Notes: generated from the sequence alone by a model not told the origin. A stretch of 16,516 nt of DNA from Bacillota bacterium (GCA_023390635.1 JAEWCM010000002.1:1-16516), one strand, 5' to 3'; shown: positions 1 through 7,493, counted from the stretch's first letter. Translations and numbers: made by a program.

Positions 1-456
1 ATACAGGTACATCATAAATTCCAGTTCGGTTGCCAGATGGTCAGCCGGCTCATAGGCCGGATTGATTAAAGTAAAACCTGCATTAGTATAGCTTTGTCCC
101 GCATCCAAGGCTGCCGGACTCTGAAACATCATGATTTTCTCTTTATGGTTCTGATCTTTAAGCATTATAGTTTCGTAAATAGGAATCACCGGTTTTCTGG
201 GATCTTCAAAGAGTCTGGTATACTCCTGCTGCAGTTGGCTTAAACTTTCCGCAGCCGGAATCGGCATATCCCCTTCTTCTTGACCATGGATTCCCAGCTC
301 GCCTAAAATATTATTGGCATCCTCGTCATACCTGCCCTCCAGCAGCCCTGCAACCAGCTCCTGATTAGGAGGGCGGAGGGAAACGGACAGCATCTGATAA
401 AAATCCGAAGTGGTAAAAGCCCTGTCCACGGCTTGAGCCTGATCATTTTTATCCAT
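1..456 (-). CDS. TorD/DmsD-type molybdoenzyme maturation chaperone (C-terminus cut by window edge)
   Basis: The first 152 codons are present and the frame is still open at base 1, so the C-terminus lies outside the window. The ATG at 456 follows a GAAGGTG ribosome binding site by about six bases. The predicted protein is soluble, without signal peptide or membrane segment. Near the window edge it carries a P-x-Y-E-P-A-D-H-L-A-x-E-L-E-F-M pattern. This matches the TorD/DmsD family hallmark (Asp-His followed a few residues later by Glu-Leu-x-Phe-Met). Members bind the Tat signal peptide of a molybdoenzyme in the cytoplasm and hold it back until the cofactor is loaded. Its place as the last gene of the operon, after catalytic, iron-sulfur and membrane subunits, fits a dedicated chaperone for the catalytic subunit here. 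The gene is separated from the membrane subunit by 91 bases containing a large inverted repeat. Family assignment is fairly sure; the client is inferred from context. Confidence 0.82.
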   Translation of the reverse strand, partial: MDKNDQAQAVDRAFTTSDFYQMLSVSLRPPNQELVAGLLEGRYDEDANNILGELGIHGQEEGDMPIPAAESLSQLQQEYTRLFEDPRKPVIPIYETIMLKDQNHKEKIMMFQSPAALDAGQSYTNAGFTLINPAYEPADHLATELEFMMYLY

Positions 457-484
457 TTTTTCACCTTCATAATTGCCTGATTAT

Positions 485-539
485 TATAGCGATACCGTTA
501 TCTCACCTATTGCATTGTAAAATAGCAGGTATCGCTATA
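485..539. repeat. Perfect 12-bp inverted repeat between membrane subunit and chaperone genes
   Basis: Arms TATAGCGATACC (485-496) and GGTATCGCTATA (528-539) are exact reverse complements separated by 31 bases. In the transcript (minus strand) they could form a stem closing a loop in which a smaller CTATT/AATAG stem is also possible. No U-run follows on either strand, so it does not look like a simple intrinsic terminator. It lies between the stop codon of the NrfD-like gene (548) and the chaperone start (456). An mRNA processing or stability element that sets the ratio of chaperone to structural subunits is a reasonable guess; a protein operator is the alternative. Confidence 0.7.
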
Positions 540-547
540 CTTATCTC

Positions 548-1753
548 TTATTTACCTGTCTGCATGTTATTAGGGACAACAGTTTTCTTATTGATTTGAG
601 GAGGATTTGATCCCAGATCCAAAACCTTAAATCCCAATCTCAATAAGAGAATACCCAGGGCAACAATCCCTGTCGAGAGACCGATCTCCAGCCAGGAGGG
701 AATATAAGGCCCCATGGTTGTAGTCATATTGGCCCAGGGATAATTGATCAGCGGATTGAATAATTCCGCTTGCAGTAAATTGGATTTAATCAGATAGACG
801 GCTATTAATGTCAGAGTGATTCCGCCGGCAAACATACCGGTCTTTCGGCCAATTTCATTGCGGCCCAGCAAAATTAATGCTCCTATTAAGGCTGCCACTT
901 CAATCCAGAAACCGACGGCACCTCTTCCCATGACCAGCCAATGCATCTTTTCATAATGTTCCCCGCCGCCTGGATAAAGCCCTGTCAATACTTCCACTAA
1001 GACAATAATGGATTCAACCACCAGCAAGCCGGCCATCAACTTAGAGATAGGAGTAAGCAGCTCAGCAGGCATCTTCAGGTATCCGCTCCGGTCCAAGACC
1101 AGATAAATTAAAGACAGAACAGCCAGAGCTGCGATCAAAGCTACAATCAGGAAGGAAACCGGCTCTACCGGAGTATTCCACATGGGCCGGGCGATCTGCA
1201 TGGCAAATACAAAGGAAGTAACAATGACCAAAATTCCGGCAATCAAAGAAATAACGGCAATCGGTTTGAGGCTTTTTTCGTCTTTCTTCCCATTATGCAC
1301 TAAAATCAGCTGGCGGGTAAAAATAATGGACAGCACCATGTAGGCACTGAGCATCAGAAAATCCCAAAACATGGGAGATGTGAGATGACTCCGCAGAATC
1401 AGCTCCCACACCCGGTCAGGATGCCCTATGTCCACAATGATAAATAGTCCTGCGGCCACAATGCTACTGACCGCTCCGGTATAAGCTGAAATCCGAGTAT
1501 ACGGTTTATATTGATCGAGGTGAAAAATATAGGGAACAGACGTAAAGAATAAAGAACCGGCTGCCACTCCGGTAAAAATCATAAATCCGACAATATAGAG
1601 ACCCCACATATTGATATTATTCAGGTGGGTCAGCTGCAGACCCACGGTAAGCTGCAAAACCCAGCAAACGACTCCAACCAAGGCCAATATTGTCAGCAGT
1701 CCCGTCCATAATTTTGAAGAATTGAAACTACTTTTTTGAGTAGTCGTTGTCAT
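548..1753 (-). CDS. NrfD/PsrC-type integral membrane subunit of the molybdoenzyme complex
   Basis: This 401-residue protein has about ten hydrophobic segments (roughly 16-38, 49-72, 88-109, 128-147, 164-186, 199-220, 237-258, 276-296, 305-323 and 354-374). It fits the NrfD/PsrC family of quinone-interacting membrane anchors, which carry no haem. Family-like signatures are the D-I-G-H-P-D-R stretch after helix three (108-114) and S-P-M-F-W-D (126-131) before helix four. The ATG at 1753 is preceded by GGGAGG with good spacing. It starts 14 bases after the iron-sulfur subunit stop, so the two are probably co-translated. The expected role is to anchor the iron-sulfur and catalytic subunits to the outer face of the membrane and to pass electrons to or from menaquinone. 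The ten-helix size suggests the longer PsrC-like branch rather than the eight-helix DmsC type. Function as quinol oxidase or quinone reductase cannot be decided. Confidence 0.9.
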   Translation of the reverse strand: MTTTTQKSSFNSSKLWTGLLTILALVGVVCWVLQLTVGLQLTHLNNINMWGLYIVGFMIFTGVAAGSLFFTSVPYIFHLDQYKPYTRISAYTGAVSSIVAAGLFIIVDIGHPDRVWELILRSHLTSPMFWDFLMLSAYMVLSIIFTRQLILVHNGKKDEKSLKPIAVISLIAGILVIVTSFVFAMQIARPMWNTPVEPVSFLIVALIAALAVLSLIYLVLDRSGYLKMPAELLTPISKLMAGLLVVESIIVLVEVLTGLYPGGGEHYEKMHWLVMGRGAVGFWIEVAALIGALILLGRNEIGRKTGMFAGGITLTLIAVYLIKSNLLQAELFNPLINYPWANMTTTMGPYIPSWLEIGLSTGIVALGILLLRLGFKVLDLGSNPPQINKKTVVPNNMQTGK

Positions 1754-1767
1754 GCTATTTCCTCCCT

Positions 1768-2385
1768 TCAGGTCAAATAAAATACGTTGGGTTCTGTCCC
1801 TTTATCTTCCAACAGCTTCATATACGTTCTGCCTCTGATGGCACGGCTGACTTCGCTGTCAGGATCATCCAAATCACCGTAAAATCTGGCCCTTCCGGGA
1901 CATAGCACCATACAAGCCGGCTTTTCATCTTTAGCCAGGCGATGAGTACAAAAAGTACATTTTTCCACCGTATTATATTGATGAGGAGTAGCGTCAGCGT
2001 CGCCCCCGGCAAAGTTCACCCTGTACTCCGGTTTCTTCCAGTTGAACTGGCGGACACCGTAGGGGCAAGCTACCACACAATAGCGGCATCCCATGCATTT
2101 GTCGTAGTCCTGAATGATAATGCCGTCCTCTTCCCTTTTATAAGTGGCTCCGACAGGGCAGGCTTTAACACAGGCCGGATTAGAGCAGTGCTGACAATTT
2201 AATGGTAAGAATTGCATCTTATTGTTCGGATAAGTGCCCTGAGCCGTATCCATCGAATCTCCGCCTACGGTCAAAATCTTATTCCACCACAGATCATTGG
2301 GAAGATTATTGGCCATTTTGCATGCTACCGAGCAGGTGTGACAACCGATACACATCGTCAAATCAATCGCCATTCCATAACGCAT
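1768..2385 (-). CDS. DmsB/PsrB-type iron-sulfur electron-transfer subunit with four [4Fe-4S] sites
   Basis: This 205-residue ferredoxin-like protein has sixteen cysteines arranged as four complete cluster motifs: C12/C15/C18/C22, C64/C67/C72/C76, C97/C100/C103/C107 and C143/C146/C158/C162. This is the standard pattern of the beta subunit of complex iron-sulfur molybdoenzymes such as DmsB, PsrB and NrfC. No cluster ligand is replaced, so all four are predicted to be [4Fe-4S]. There is no signal peptide. In this family the subunit is exported bound to the Tat-bearing catalytic partner. The ATG at 2385 is preceded by AAGGAGAGAGGG and lies 17 bases after the catalytic-subunit stop, typical operon spacing. 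It would conduct electrons between the membrane subunit and the [4Fe-4S] cluster of the catalytic subunit. Confidence 0.93.
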   Translation of the reverse strand: MRYGMAIDLTMCIGCHTCSVACKMANNLPNDLWWNKILTVGGDSMDTAQGTYPNNKMQFLPLNCQHCSNPACVKACPVGATYKREEDGIIIQDYDKCMGCRYCVVACPYGVRQFNWKKPEYRVNFAGGDADATPHQYNTVEKCTFCTHRLAKDEKPACMVLCPGRARFYGDLDDPDSEVSRAIRGRTYMKLLEDKGTEPNVFYLT

Positions 2386-2402
2386 TTTTTATCCCTCTCT
2401 CC

Positions 2403-4883
2403 TTATAATTTCTCCATTCCAACCAATACATCAAAGAATGCCTGATTTGCACAAACCGGATTTATATAGCGGCTGCCCAAATCCTGGTAATGTCCATCAA
2501 TAAATTGTTTTTTCTCCCACCCTTTAGGGGCTACCACAACTCCAGGTTGGACACCATCATTCAGATTGGCCTTCATCACTACATATCCCCGATCATTGTA
2601 AAGTTTTACCTTGTCACCTGTTTTAATCCTGAATTTAGCGGCGTCCGCAGGATTAATCTTTACCGTCGGCTCAGGGTTGAGCTCTAAAAGTACGGGGACA
2701 TCCCACCATTGAGAGTGGGTACGGAATCTTACATGCTCGGAAATGATGTGGAAAGGGTATTTTTCATGGAGGGAATTTTCGTGCCATGCTTCATGGGGCG
2801 CTTCCCAGTAGGGTAAACGTTCTTTATCAATGTCCCATTTCTGCCCGCAATCATAGTCTGGTTTAACTTCTTCCTGATAAAACTGGGCCCGTCCTGTCGG
2901 CGTCAGGAAGGTGCCTCCCTCATAAGAAATAAAGGTTTGGCCGGGCAATGCTCTGAGGGCCTTCTCTTCTTTCAGCTTTTCCATGGTGATTCCCAGACTT
3001 TTGGCCCCGTCACTATCCAGCCAGAGGGCAATATAGTCTTCTTCGCTCATATCGAAGAACTTTCCATAACCCATTTTTTCCGCCAGGAGCTTAATAATCT
3101 GATAATCGGATTTGCACTCATAAGGCGGATCAATGGCTTTATCCTGCCACAAAACGTGCGGATGAGTATGATAAGCACAAAAGGCATCCGTCTGTTCAAA
3201 CCAGTGTGCTGCAGGCAAAAGAATATCCGCATATTCGGCAGTCTCATTCATATTCATATCTGCTACTACTACAAATTCCATTTTTTTAAGCCATTCCAAG
3301 GTATATTGCCGCTCAGCCATATTGCAGAGCAGATTGGTATGAGTAATATATACGCCTTTTAAATCGACAGGAATATTGCCGTACTTATGGTTGTCCAATA
3401 TATTGCCGACTTCTGTCATAATAATGCTGAGATCAGATCCCACCGCACCGGCCGGATATAAAGTTCCCACATAATTAGTGATATTGGTCCCCAGCATTTC
3501 ACCCATCCCGCAGGAAGCCCCTGGCTTGCACATATTCCCTGTCAGCATGGCTAAAGTGTAAATATCATAACAGCCATAATGCCCGTTCACATAGTGATCA
3601 ACCCCAAAATACTGATAAATGGTTGAGGGAGTTTCCTGAGCGTAGATACGGGTTAGCTCTTCGATGGTATTTACGGGAATATTGCAGACTTCCGCCGATT
3701 TTTCCGGAGTATATTCGGCAATCCGTTCCAATAACAAGGAATAAGCGGTTGTCACTTCAATCCCGTTAATATTAAACGAACCCTCCAAAACAGGATCAGA
3801 AATTTCAGTCAGCAAGCCTACCTTGCCGTCAGCACTGTGCACCACGACATCAACAGCCGAACTGCCGGGTAACCCGGCCGGATCAGGATCAGGAGCCGGT
3901 GTGCCGTTAATATCATGCAAACGCAAATATTTACCGTCACTTTTCTTAACCAAAAAAGGCCCAACCGTATTTTTTTTGAGGAATTCAATATCCTGCCAGC
4001 CTTCTCTGATCACAATATTCATCATGGCTAGAGCCAGCATCCCGTCAGTACCAGGTCGAATGGGTACATACATATCCGCTTTTGAGGCATTGGTATTATA
4101 GATAGGATCAATGACGATATATTTGGCCCCATTTTTCTTTGCCTCTAAAATAAAGTGTGTGGACTGTATTTGAGACACTACAGGATTGGCTCCCCAGCAG
4201 ATAATGGTTTTGGCATTCTTAACGTCCTTGACCTCATTCAGGGAAAAGTTGGGCCCCCAGCCGGTGGCAATTCCTCCCACCCGGCCAATCGCAGCATCAA
4301 CGGTATTTGCTATGTGGGCTGCGCCGGTGACATTGAGCAAACGGTTGGTAGCACTGCCACCCCCTTGCCCGCTGCATGTAGCATAGCTTCCTGAACCCCA
4401 GGCTATGGCAAAGGCATTTTTTCCAAACTCTTTTTGGTACCCGTTCCACTTTTCAGCAATGGTTGAAATGGCTTCATCCCAGGAAATCCGTTGCCATTTG
4501 CCTTCTCCCCGTTCTCCTGCTCTTTTCATTGGGTATTTTAAACGCTCAGGATGATAGATGCGCTGTATGTGGGTGAGTCCTTTGACACAAATCCGATTGT
4601 ACTCCTTGTCAGGTAAATCCCTGGCCGACGTTCCCACCACTTTGCCGTCACGCACATGAATGTCCAAAAAACATCCTCCTGCACAATTACCCCGACATAC
4701 CCCGGCGTAGATCGTCTCTTCCTTGCCGGCCTCTGCCGGTTTCTCTCCTTCCGCCAATGCCCGCATTCCCGCCCCCAGAGGGTTTGCCGCAATCACTCCT
4801 GTAGTGGCAGCGGCAACAGCCGAAGCTTTTAAGAAAGTCCGGCGGGACAGATTAGAGTTTAGCTTAGTCTCTTTCTGGTCCAT
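2403..4883 (-). CDS. Tat-exported molybdopterin oxidoreductase, catalytic subunit (DMSO reductase superfamily)
   Basis: From the internal ATG at 4883 this is an 826-residue catalytic subunit. The N-terminus has a twin-arginine motif S-R-R-T-F-L-K (13-19), an alanine-rich hydrophobic stretch and a likely A-L-A cleavage site near residue 44. Cysteines 63, 67, 71 and 99 (C-x3-C-x3-C-x27-C) form the N-terminal [4Fe-4S] site. The C-terminal part, from about 700, is the molybdopterin-dinucleotide-binding domain. The start is supported by AAAGGAGG at 4891-4898, seven bases before the ATG. However, the frame is open upstream and continues into a receiver-like segment reaching 5354 (or a GTG at 5384), so a 983-residue long form is possible. 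The Mo ligand is not obvious: the expected region around 162-190 offers S164, S166, C170, S171 and S177. Context (iron-sulfur, NrfD-like and TorD-like genes downstream) gives a membrane-bound reductase or dehydrogenase facing the outside. DMSO, sulfur-compound and other oxyanion substrates all remain possible. Confidence 0.93.
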   Translation of the reverse strand: MDQKETKLNSNLSRRTFLKASAVAAATTGVIAANPLGAGMRALAEGEKPAEAGKEETIYAGVCRGNCAGGCFLDIHVRDGKVVGTSARDLPDKEYNRICVKGLTHIQRIYHPERLKYPMKRAGERGEGKWQRISWDEAISTIAEKWNGYQKEFGKNAFAIAWGSGSYATCSGQGGGSATNRLLNVTGAAHIANTVDAAIGRVGGIATGWGPNFSLNEVKDVKNAKTIICWGANPVVSQIQSTHFILEAKKNGAKYIVIDPIYNTNASKADMYVPIRPGTDGMLALAMMNIVIREGWQDIEFLKKNTVGPFLVKKSDGKYLRLHDINGTPAPDPDPAGLPGSSAVDVVVHSADGKVGLLTEISDPVLEGSFNINGIEVTTAYSLLLERIAEYTPEKSAEVCNIPVNTIEELTRIYAQETPSTIYQYFGVDHYVNGHYGCYDIYTLAMLTGNMCKPGASCGMGEMLGTNITNYVGTLYPAGAVGSDLSIIMTEVGNILDNHKYGNIPVDLKGVYITHTNLLCNMAERQYTLEWLKKMEFVVVADMNMNETAEYADILLPAAHWFEQTDAFCAYHTHPHVLWQDKAIDPPYECKSDYQIIKLLAEKMGYGKFFDMSEEDYIALWLDSDGAKSLGITMEKLKEEKALRALPGQTFISYEGGTFLTPTGRAQFYQEEVKPDYDCGQKWDIDKERLPYWEAPHEAWHENSLHEKYPFHIISEHVRFRTHSQWWDVPVLLELNPEPTVKINPADAAKFRIKTGDKVKLYNDRGYVVMKANLNDGVQPGVVVAPKGWEKKQFIDGHYQDLGSRYINPVCANQAFFDVLVGMEKL

Positions 4884-4898
4884 TGCGTTTCCTCCTTT
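4883..4898 (-). promoter_or_regulatory. Internal ribosome binding site and ATG embedded in the long frame
   Basis: AAAGGAGG (4891-4898) followed seven bases later by ATG (4883) lies inside an uninterrupted frame, where it encodes Lys-Gly-Gly-Asn-Ala-Met. The strength and spacing are as good as at any gene start in the window. The ATG falls twelve residues before the twin-arginine motif, a normal Tat signal length. This site decides the likely start of the exported enzyme. Confidence 0.8.
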
Positions 4899-5354
4899 GA
4901 ATAAGCTGAGAAGCCGCTTTTGGTTTTCCAGCAATTGAGCTACGGCACCGTTGAGATTTCTGTCCCTTAGAACCTGAAGCAGTGTGGGGAACAATTGCTC
5001 GTCGGCATTTTCCTTTACAACGACAGCACACGTTCCCGCCTTGGCCAGGTTATAATGGTATTTGGCATTAACACTTGATACCAAAGCAATGATTGAGATT
5101 TTAGCATTTCTTTTCCGGATTTCCATCAGCATATCCCCATAATCTTGGGAATATGAAAAAACATCCATAATGACAATGATGCTTTTGTCATTAATGGCTT
5201 CATACAGTTCCTCAATCCCTTCGATTGAAATACAACTGACCTTGCCGGAATGCAAAATGCTGATGACCACTTGTCTCAACCAAGAGTGAGGTATAGCAAC
5301 AATTACCTTCGGCGAATCCATCTCCCCGTTACTCAAATAACTTAATTCTTCCAT
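4884..5354 (-). CDS. Degenerate receiver-like segment, in frame with the catalytic subunit and lacking a stop
   Basis: The 157 residues before the catalytic-subunit ATG show alternating strands and helices like a CheY receiver. There is an initial K-V-I-V-A strand, V-I-M-D-V-F with a possible phospho-acceptor D64, A-L-V-S-S (S93/S94) and V-V-V-K-E (K114). The acidic pair expected after strand one is missing, replaced by A-I-P-H (20-23), so normal Mg-dependent phosphorylation is doubtful. No DNA-binding domain follows. The ATG at 5354 has GAGGAG (5364-5369) nine bases upstream and is preferred over the GTG at 5384. There is no stop before the Tat-type start at 4883, so the segment either is the N-terminus of a 983-residue fusion or is a first reading unit with a re-start inside the same frame. 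A sequencing error or recent loss of a stop is possible. Similarity to receiver domains was judged by eye only. Confidence 0.6.
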
Positions 5355-5380
5355 CCAAACCAGCTCCTCTGTGCCTTTAT

Positions 5381-5391
5381 GCACAATGTGC
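5381..5391. promoter_or_regulatory. Palindrome GCACAATGTGC at the predicted transcription start
   Basis: Five-base arms GCACA and TGTGC flank a single central base, placed just downstream of the TATAAT box and upstream of the first start codon of the operon. The position would suit an operator for a repressor. The site is short, so chance is a real alternative. Confidence 0.35.
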
Positions 5392-5395
5392 TTTT

Positions 5396-5401
5396 ATTAT
5401 A
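5396..5401 (-). promoter_or_regulatory. Candidate -10 element (TATAAT) of the molybdoenzyme operon
   Basis: A consensus TATAAT lies on the minus strand 42 bases upstream of the ATG at 5354. No hexamer at 16 to 19 bases further upstream resembles TTGACA, which is what an activator-dependent promoter would look like. The neighbouring NarL-type regulator is the obvious candidate activator. The start of transcription would fall at about 5389-5390. Confidence 0.5.
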
Positions 5402-5494
5402 ATCAGGAGGTCCCTTTTAATCTGTAGCAATAAACCCTGGATTCAGCTCTGTCCAACCGCTTAAATAGCCTGATAGATTTGTCCGTAAAAATAC

Positions 5495-6148
5495 CTACTC
5501 TCCCAGCAATTTATACCGGATAGCATAATCCACCAGGTCAGAACGATGTTCAAGCTTCAGTTTCACGGCAATTCGTTCCCGATAGGTTTCAATGGTACGG
5601 GGTGATAAATATAATTTTTCACCAATCTCTTTACTGGTAAAGCCACGGGCCAGCAGCTTCAATACCTGTCTTTCCCTATCCGACAGGACCTCCGGTTTTA
5701 TTTCCGAAACGCTTTCCGTGCGCTGGTATTGACGGGCCACCACCTGGACTCCCGTGGCACTCAGGAAAACTTCTCCCCTCATCACGGTATAAATAGCCTT
5801 CATTAAATCCCAGTCTGCCGCCGATTTATGTACATAACCCATCCCACCGCCGTTTAGAAACTTCAAGAGGTACACGTCCTCCATATGCATGGTCACGGCA
5901 ATTACTCTTGTTTTAGGCAATACCTGCAGAATTTTTTCCGTTGCCTCGATTCCGTCAAAATCAGGCAGAGTGATGTCCATCAGCACAACATCCGGCCGTG
6001 TTTTCAGCACTCCCTCCACCGCTTCTGTACCATTTGCGGCCTCGCCTATAAATTCAATATCATCCTGCTCATTTAAAAGCAGTTTTAGGGCACTGCGCAG
6101 CAATGTGTGATCATCGGCCAGAAATACGCGAATTTTATCATTCATCAT
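5495..6148 (-). CDS. NarL/LuxR-family response regulator
   Basis: This 217-residue regulator has an N-terminal receiver with the acidic pair D12/D13, phospho-acceptor D58 in V-L-M-D, T86 and K108. After a short linker comes a C-terminal LuxR-type helix-turn-helix at about 150-200, with the L-S-D-R-E-R-Q-V-L start and the T-S-K-E-I-G and S-P-R-T-I-E-T-Y segments. All phosphorylation residues are intact. Its start overlaps the kinase stop by one base (TAATG), and its AAAGGAG ribosome binding site lies in the last kinase codons, so translation is coupled. A second ATG immediately after the first could also serve. It is expected to be phosphorylated by the adjacent kinase and to control the molybdoenzyme operon, whose first start is about 140 bases downstream. 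No terminator was seen between them. The target and signal are inferred from position. Confidence 0.95.
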   Translation of the reverse strand: MMNDKIRVFLADDHTLLRSALKLLLNEQDDIEFIGEAANGTEAVEGVLKTRPDVVLMDITLPDFDGIEATEKILQVLPKTRVIAVTMHMEDVYLLKFLNGGGMGYVHKSAADWDLMKAIYTVMRGEVFLSATGVQVVARQYQRTESVSEIKPEVLSDRERQVLKLLARGFTSKEIGEKLYLSPRTIETYRERIAVKLKLEHRSDLVDYAIRYKLLGE

Positions 6149-7290
6149 TATTCTCCTTTATACACTAAAGGTAAATTAATCGTAATTTCCATTCCTTTTC
6201 CCGGTTTGCTTTTCAATTGAAAAACTCCTCCGGCATGCTTTACCCGCTCTTCCATTCCCAACAAACCTAACCCGCTGCCAGTGTCTTGCACGTCCATTCC
6301 CCTGCCGTTGTCCTCAATTTGCAGCTGCAGGGAGTTTTCATCAGGTGTCAGCCTGATCTTTACTTCATTGGCTTCTGCATGCCTGATTACATTGGTCAGA
6401 CTTTCCTGCACTGCTCTATAAACCACAATCTCGATTTCTTCGCTGAACCGTTGGGCAGGACAGCGGGAAGAAAAATCTACTTTGACGCCCGAATATTTGA
6501 TGTATTCTCTTATATACCATTCCAACGCCGCTATTAATCCCAAATTCTCCAAAACACTGGGACGAAGATTCATGGATAAACGCCGTACATCTTCCACCGT
6601 TTGTTGGGCAATATAACGCAATCCTCCCAGGCGGGCATGGATAACCTCGATATCTTGTTCATGCTGCAGTAGTTTTAGTTGCAATAAAATAGAAGTCATG
6701 GCTTGACCCACTTCATCATGCAATTCCCTGGAAAGCTGTCTTTTGTTGTTCTCCAACTCATCCATTGCTTGCCGACAAATTCGTTCCAGCGTGTTTTCCC
6801 TTGACTTCAGATATTGAATCTCTTCTTGACTTGCAAAAAAACTACCGATCAGGTGACCTATAAATTGAAGAGTCTTTATTTGATTTTCAGTCCATTGTTC
6901 AATAGGGAAATGCTGCTTCCAGCCTCCCACCCAAACTCCAAGCATTTTGTCTTTAGTCCAAACCGGCAAAAGCAAACAACGCTCCCATAGGCTGGCAGGA
7001 AACAATATTTTCAAGTTTTCTCCTTTTAAATAGCTTACCTGAGCCGGAACATTGTTATTCTCTATAAATACAGTCAGCCTCTGCACAGGAAGATCACTCC
7101 GTTCCACAATCACCATCCGGTCCTGCCTTTGCATATACAAAATCCAGTCATCCGCCTGGAGATTAGTGCAAAGGCTCTCACAAATCTTTGCCAGTCCTTC
7201 CCCACTGGCCAGTTGCTGCCCCATAGCAGAAGAAATATTTTTTAATAGCGAGTTAATTACTTCCTCATAGATCAAATTCAAACACCTCAT
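6148..7290 (-). CDS. Soluble sensor histidine kinase (NarX/NreB-like HisKA_3 class)
   Basis: This protein of about 380 residues has no membrane segment. Residues from about 10 to 155 resemble a GAF-type sensor module. A coiled-coil helix follows, then the HisKA_3 dimerisation box with H191 in R-E-L-H-D-E-V-G-Q. The C-terminal HATPase domain has N300 (E-S-L-T-N-V-I-R-H-A), D-N-G-R-G at 327-331 and G-S-G-L-G-L-L-G-M at 338-346. This class pairs with NarL-type regulators, as here. The lack of membrane segments points to a cytoplasmic signal such as redox state, gas or a metabolite. The ATG at 7290 has no clear ribosome binding site. A TTG at 7275 (codon 6) follows GAGGTG by seven bases and may be the true start. 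Function as kinase is secure; the signal is unknown. Confidence 0.93.
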   Translation of the reverse strand: MRCLNLIYEEVINSLLKNISSAMGQQLASGEGLAKICESLCTNLQADDWILYMQRQDRMVIVERSDLPVQRLTVFIENNNVPAQVSYLKGENLKILFPASLWERCLLLPVWTKDKMLGVWVGGWKQHFPIEQWTENQIKTLQFIGHLIGSFFASQEEIQYLKSRENTLERICRQAMDELENNKRQLSRELHDEVGQAMTSILLQLKLLQHEQDIEVIHARLGGLRYIAQQTVEDVRRLSMNLRPSVLENLGLIAALEWYIREYIKYSGVKVDFSSRCPAQRFSEEIEIVVYRAVQESLTNVIRHAEANEVKIRLTPDENSLQLQIEDNGRGMDVQDTGSGLGLLGMEERVKHAGGVFQLKSKPGKGMEITINLPLVYKGE

Positions 7291-7445
7291 TGAAGTCGAA
7301 TAATAAAACAGCTTGGCAATTCAATTGTAGCGTATATCTTAGGTAATAATGTCGGTAAAACAACTTCGTTTATATAATTCTTGTAGTGATTTTTACGGAT
7401 AGCACACTTAATTTGTCTTTTTGGGATAAAAAAATACAAAGATAA

Positions 7446-7493
7446 GGCCAAGGAATGAATGACCGGAGACCGAGTGTCATTCATTCCTTGGCC
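7446..7493 (-). terminator. Long hairpin terminator downstream of the esterase gene
   Basis: Perfect 18-base arms (7446-7463 and 7476-7493) enclose a 12-base loop that can itself form a CGG/CCG mini-stem. Read on the minus strand the hairpin is followed by a T-rich stretch that includes seven consecutive T. It would end transcription of the esterase gene and insulate the kinase gene. On the plus strand no T-run follows and no plus-strand gene ends here. Confidence 0.8.

Noticed and set aside
5355..5384. GTG at 5384 as start of the long receiver-enzyme frame
   Set aside because: It lies inside the palindrome and close to the predicted transcription start, and has no ribosome binding site. The ATG at 5354 has GAGGAG at nine bases.
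5385..5494. FNR or CprK-type boxes (TTGAT-N4-ATCAA or TTAAT-N4-ATTAA) in the respiratory operon promoter
   Set aside because: No full-symmetry match was found by eye; only half-site resemblances that AT-rich DNA gives by chance.
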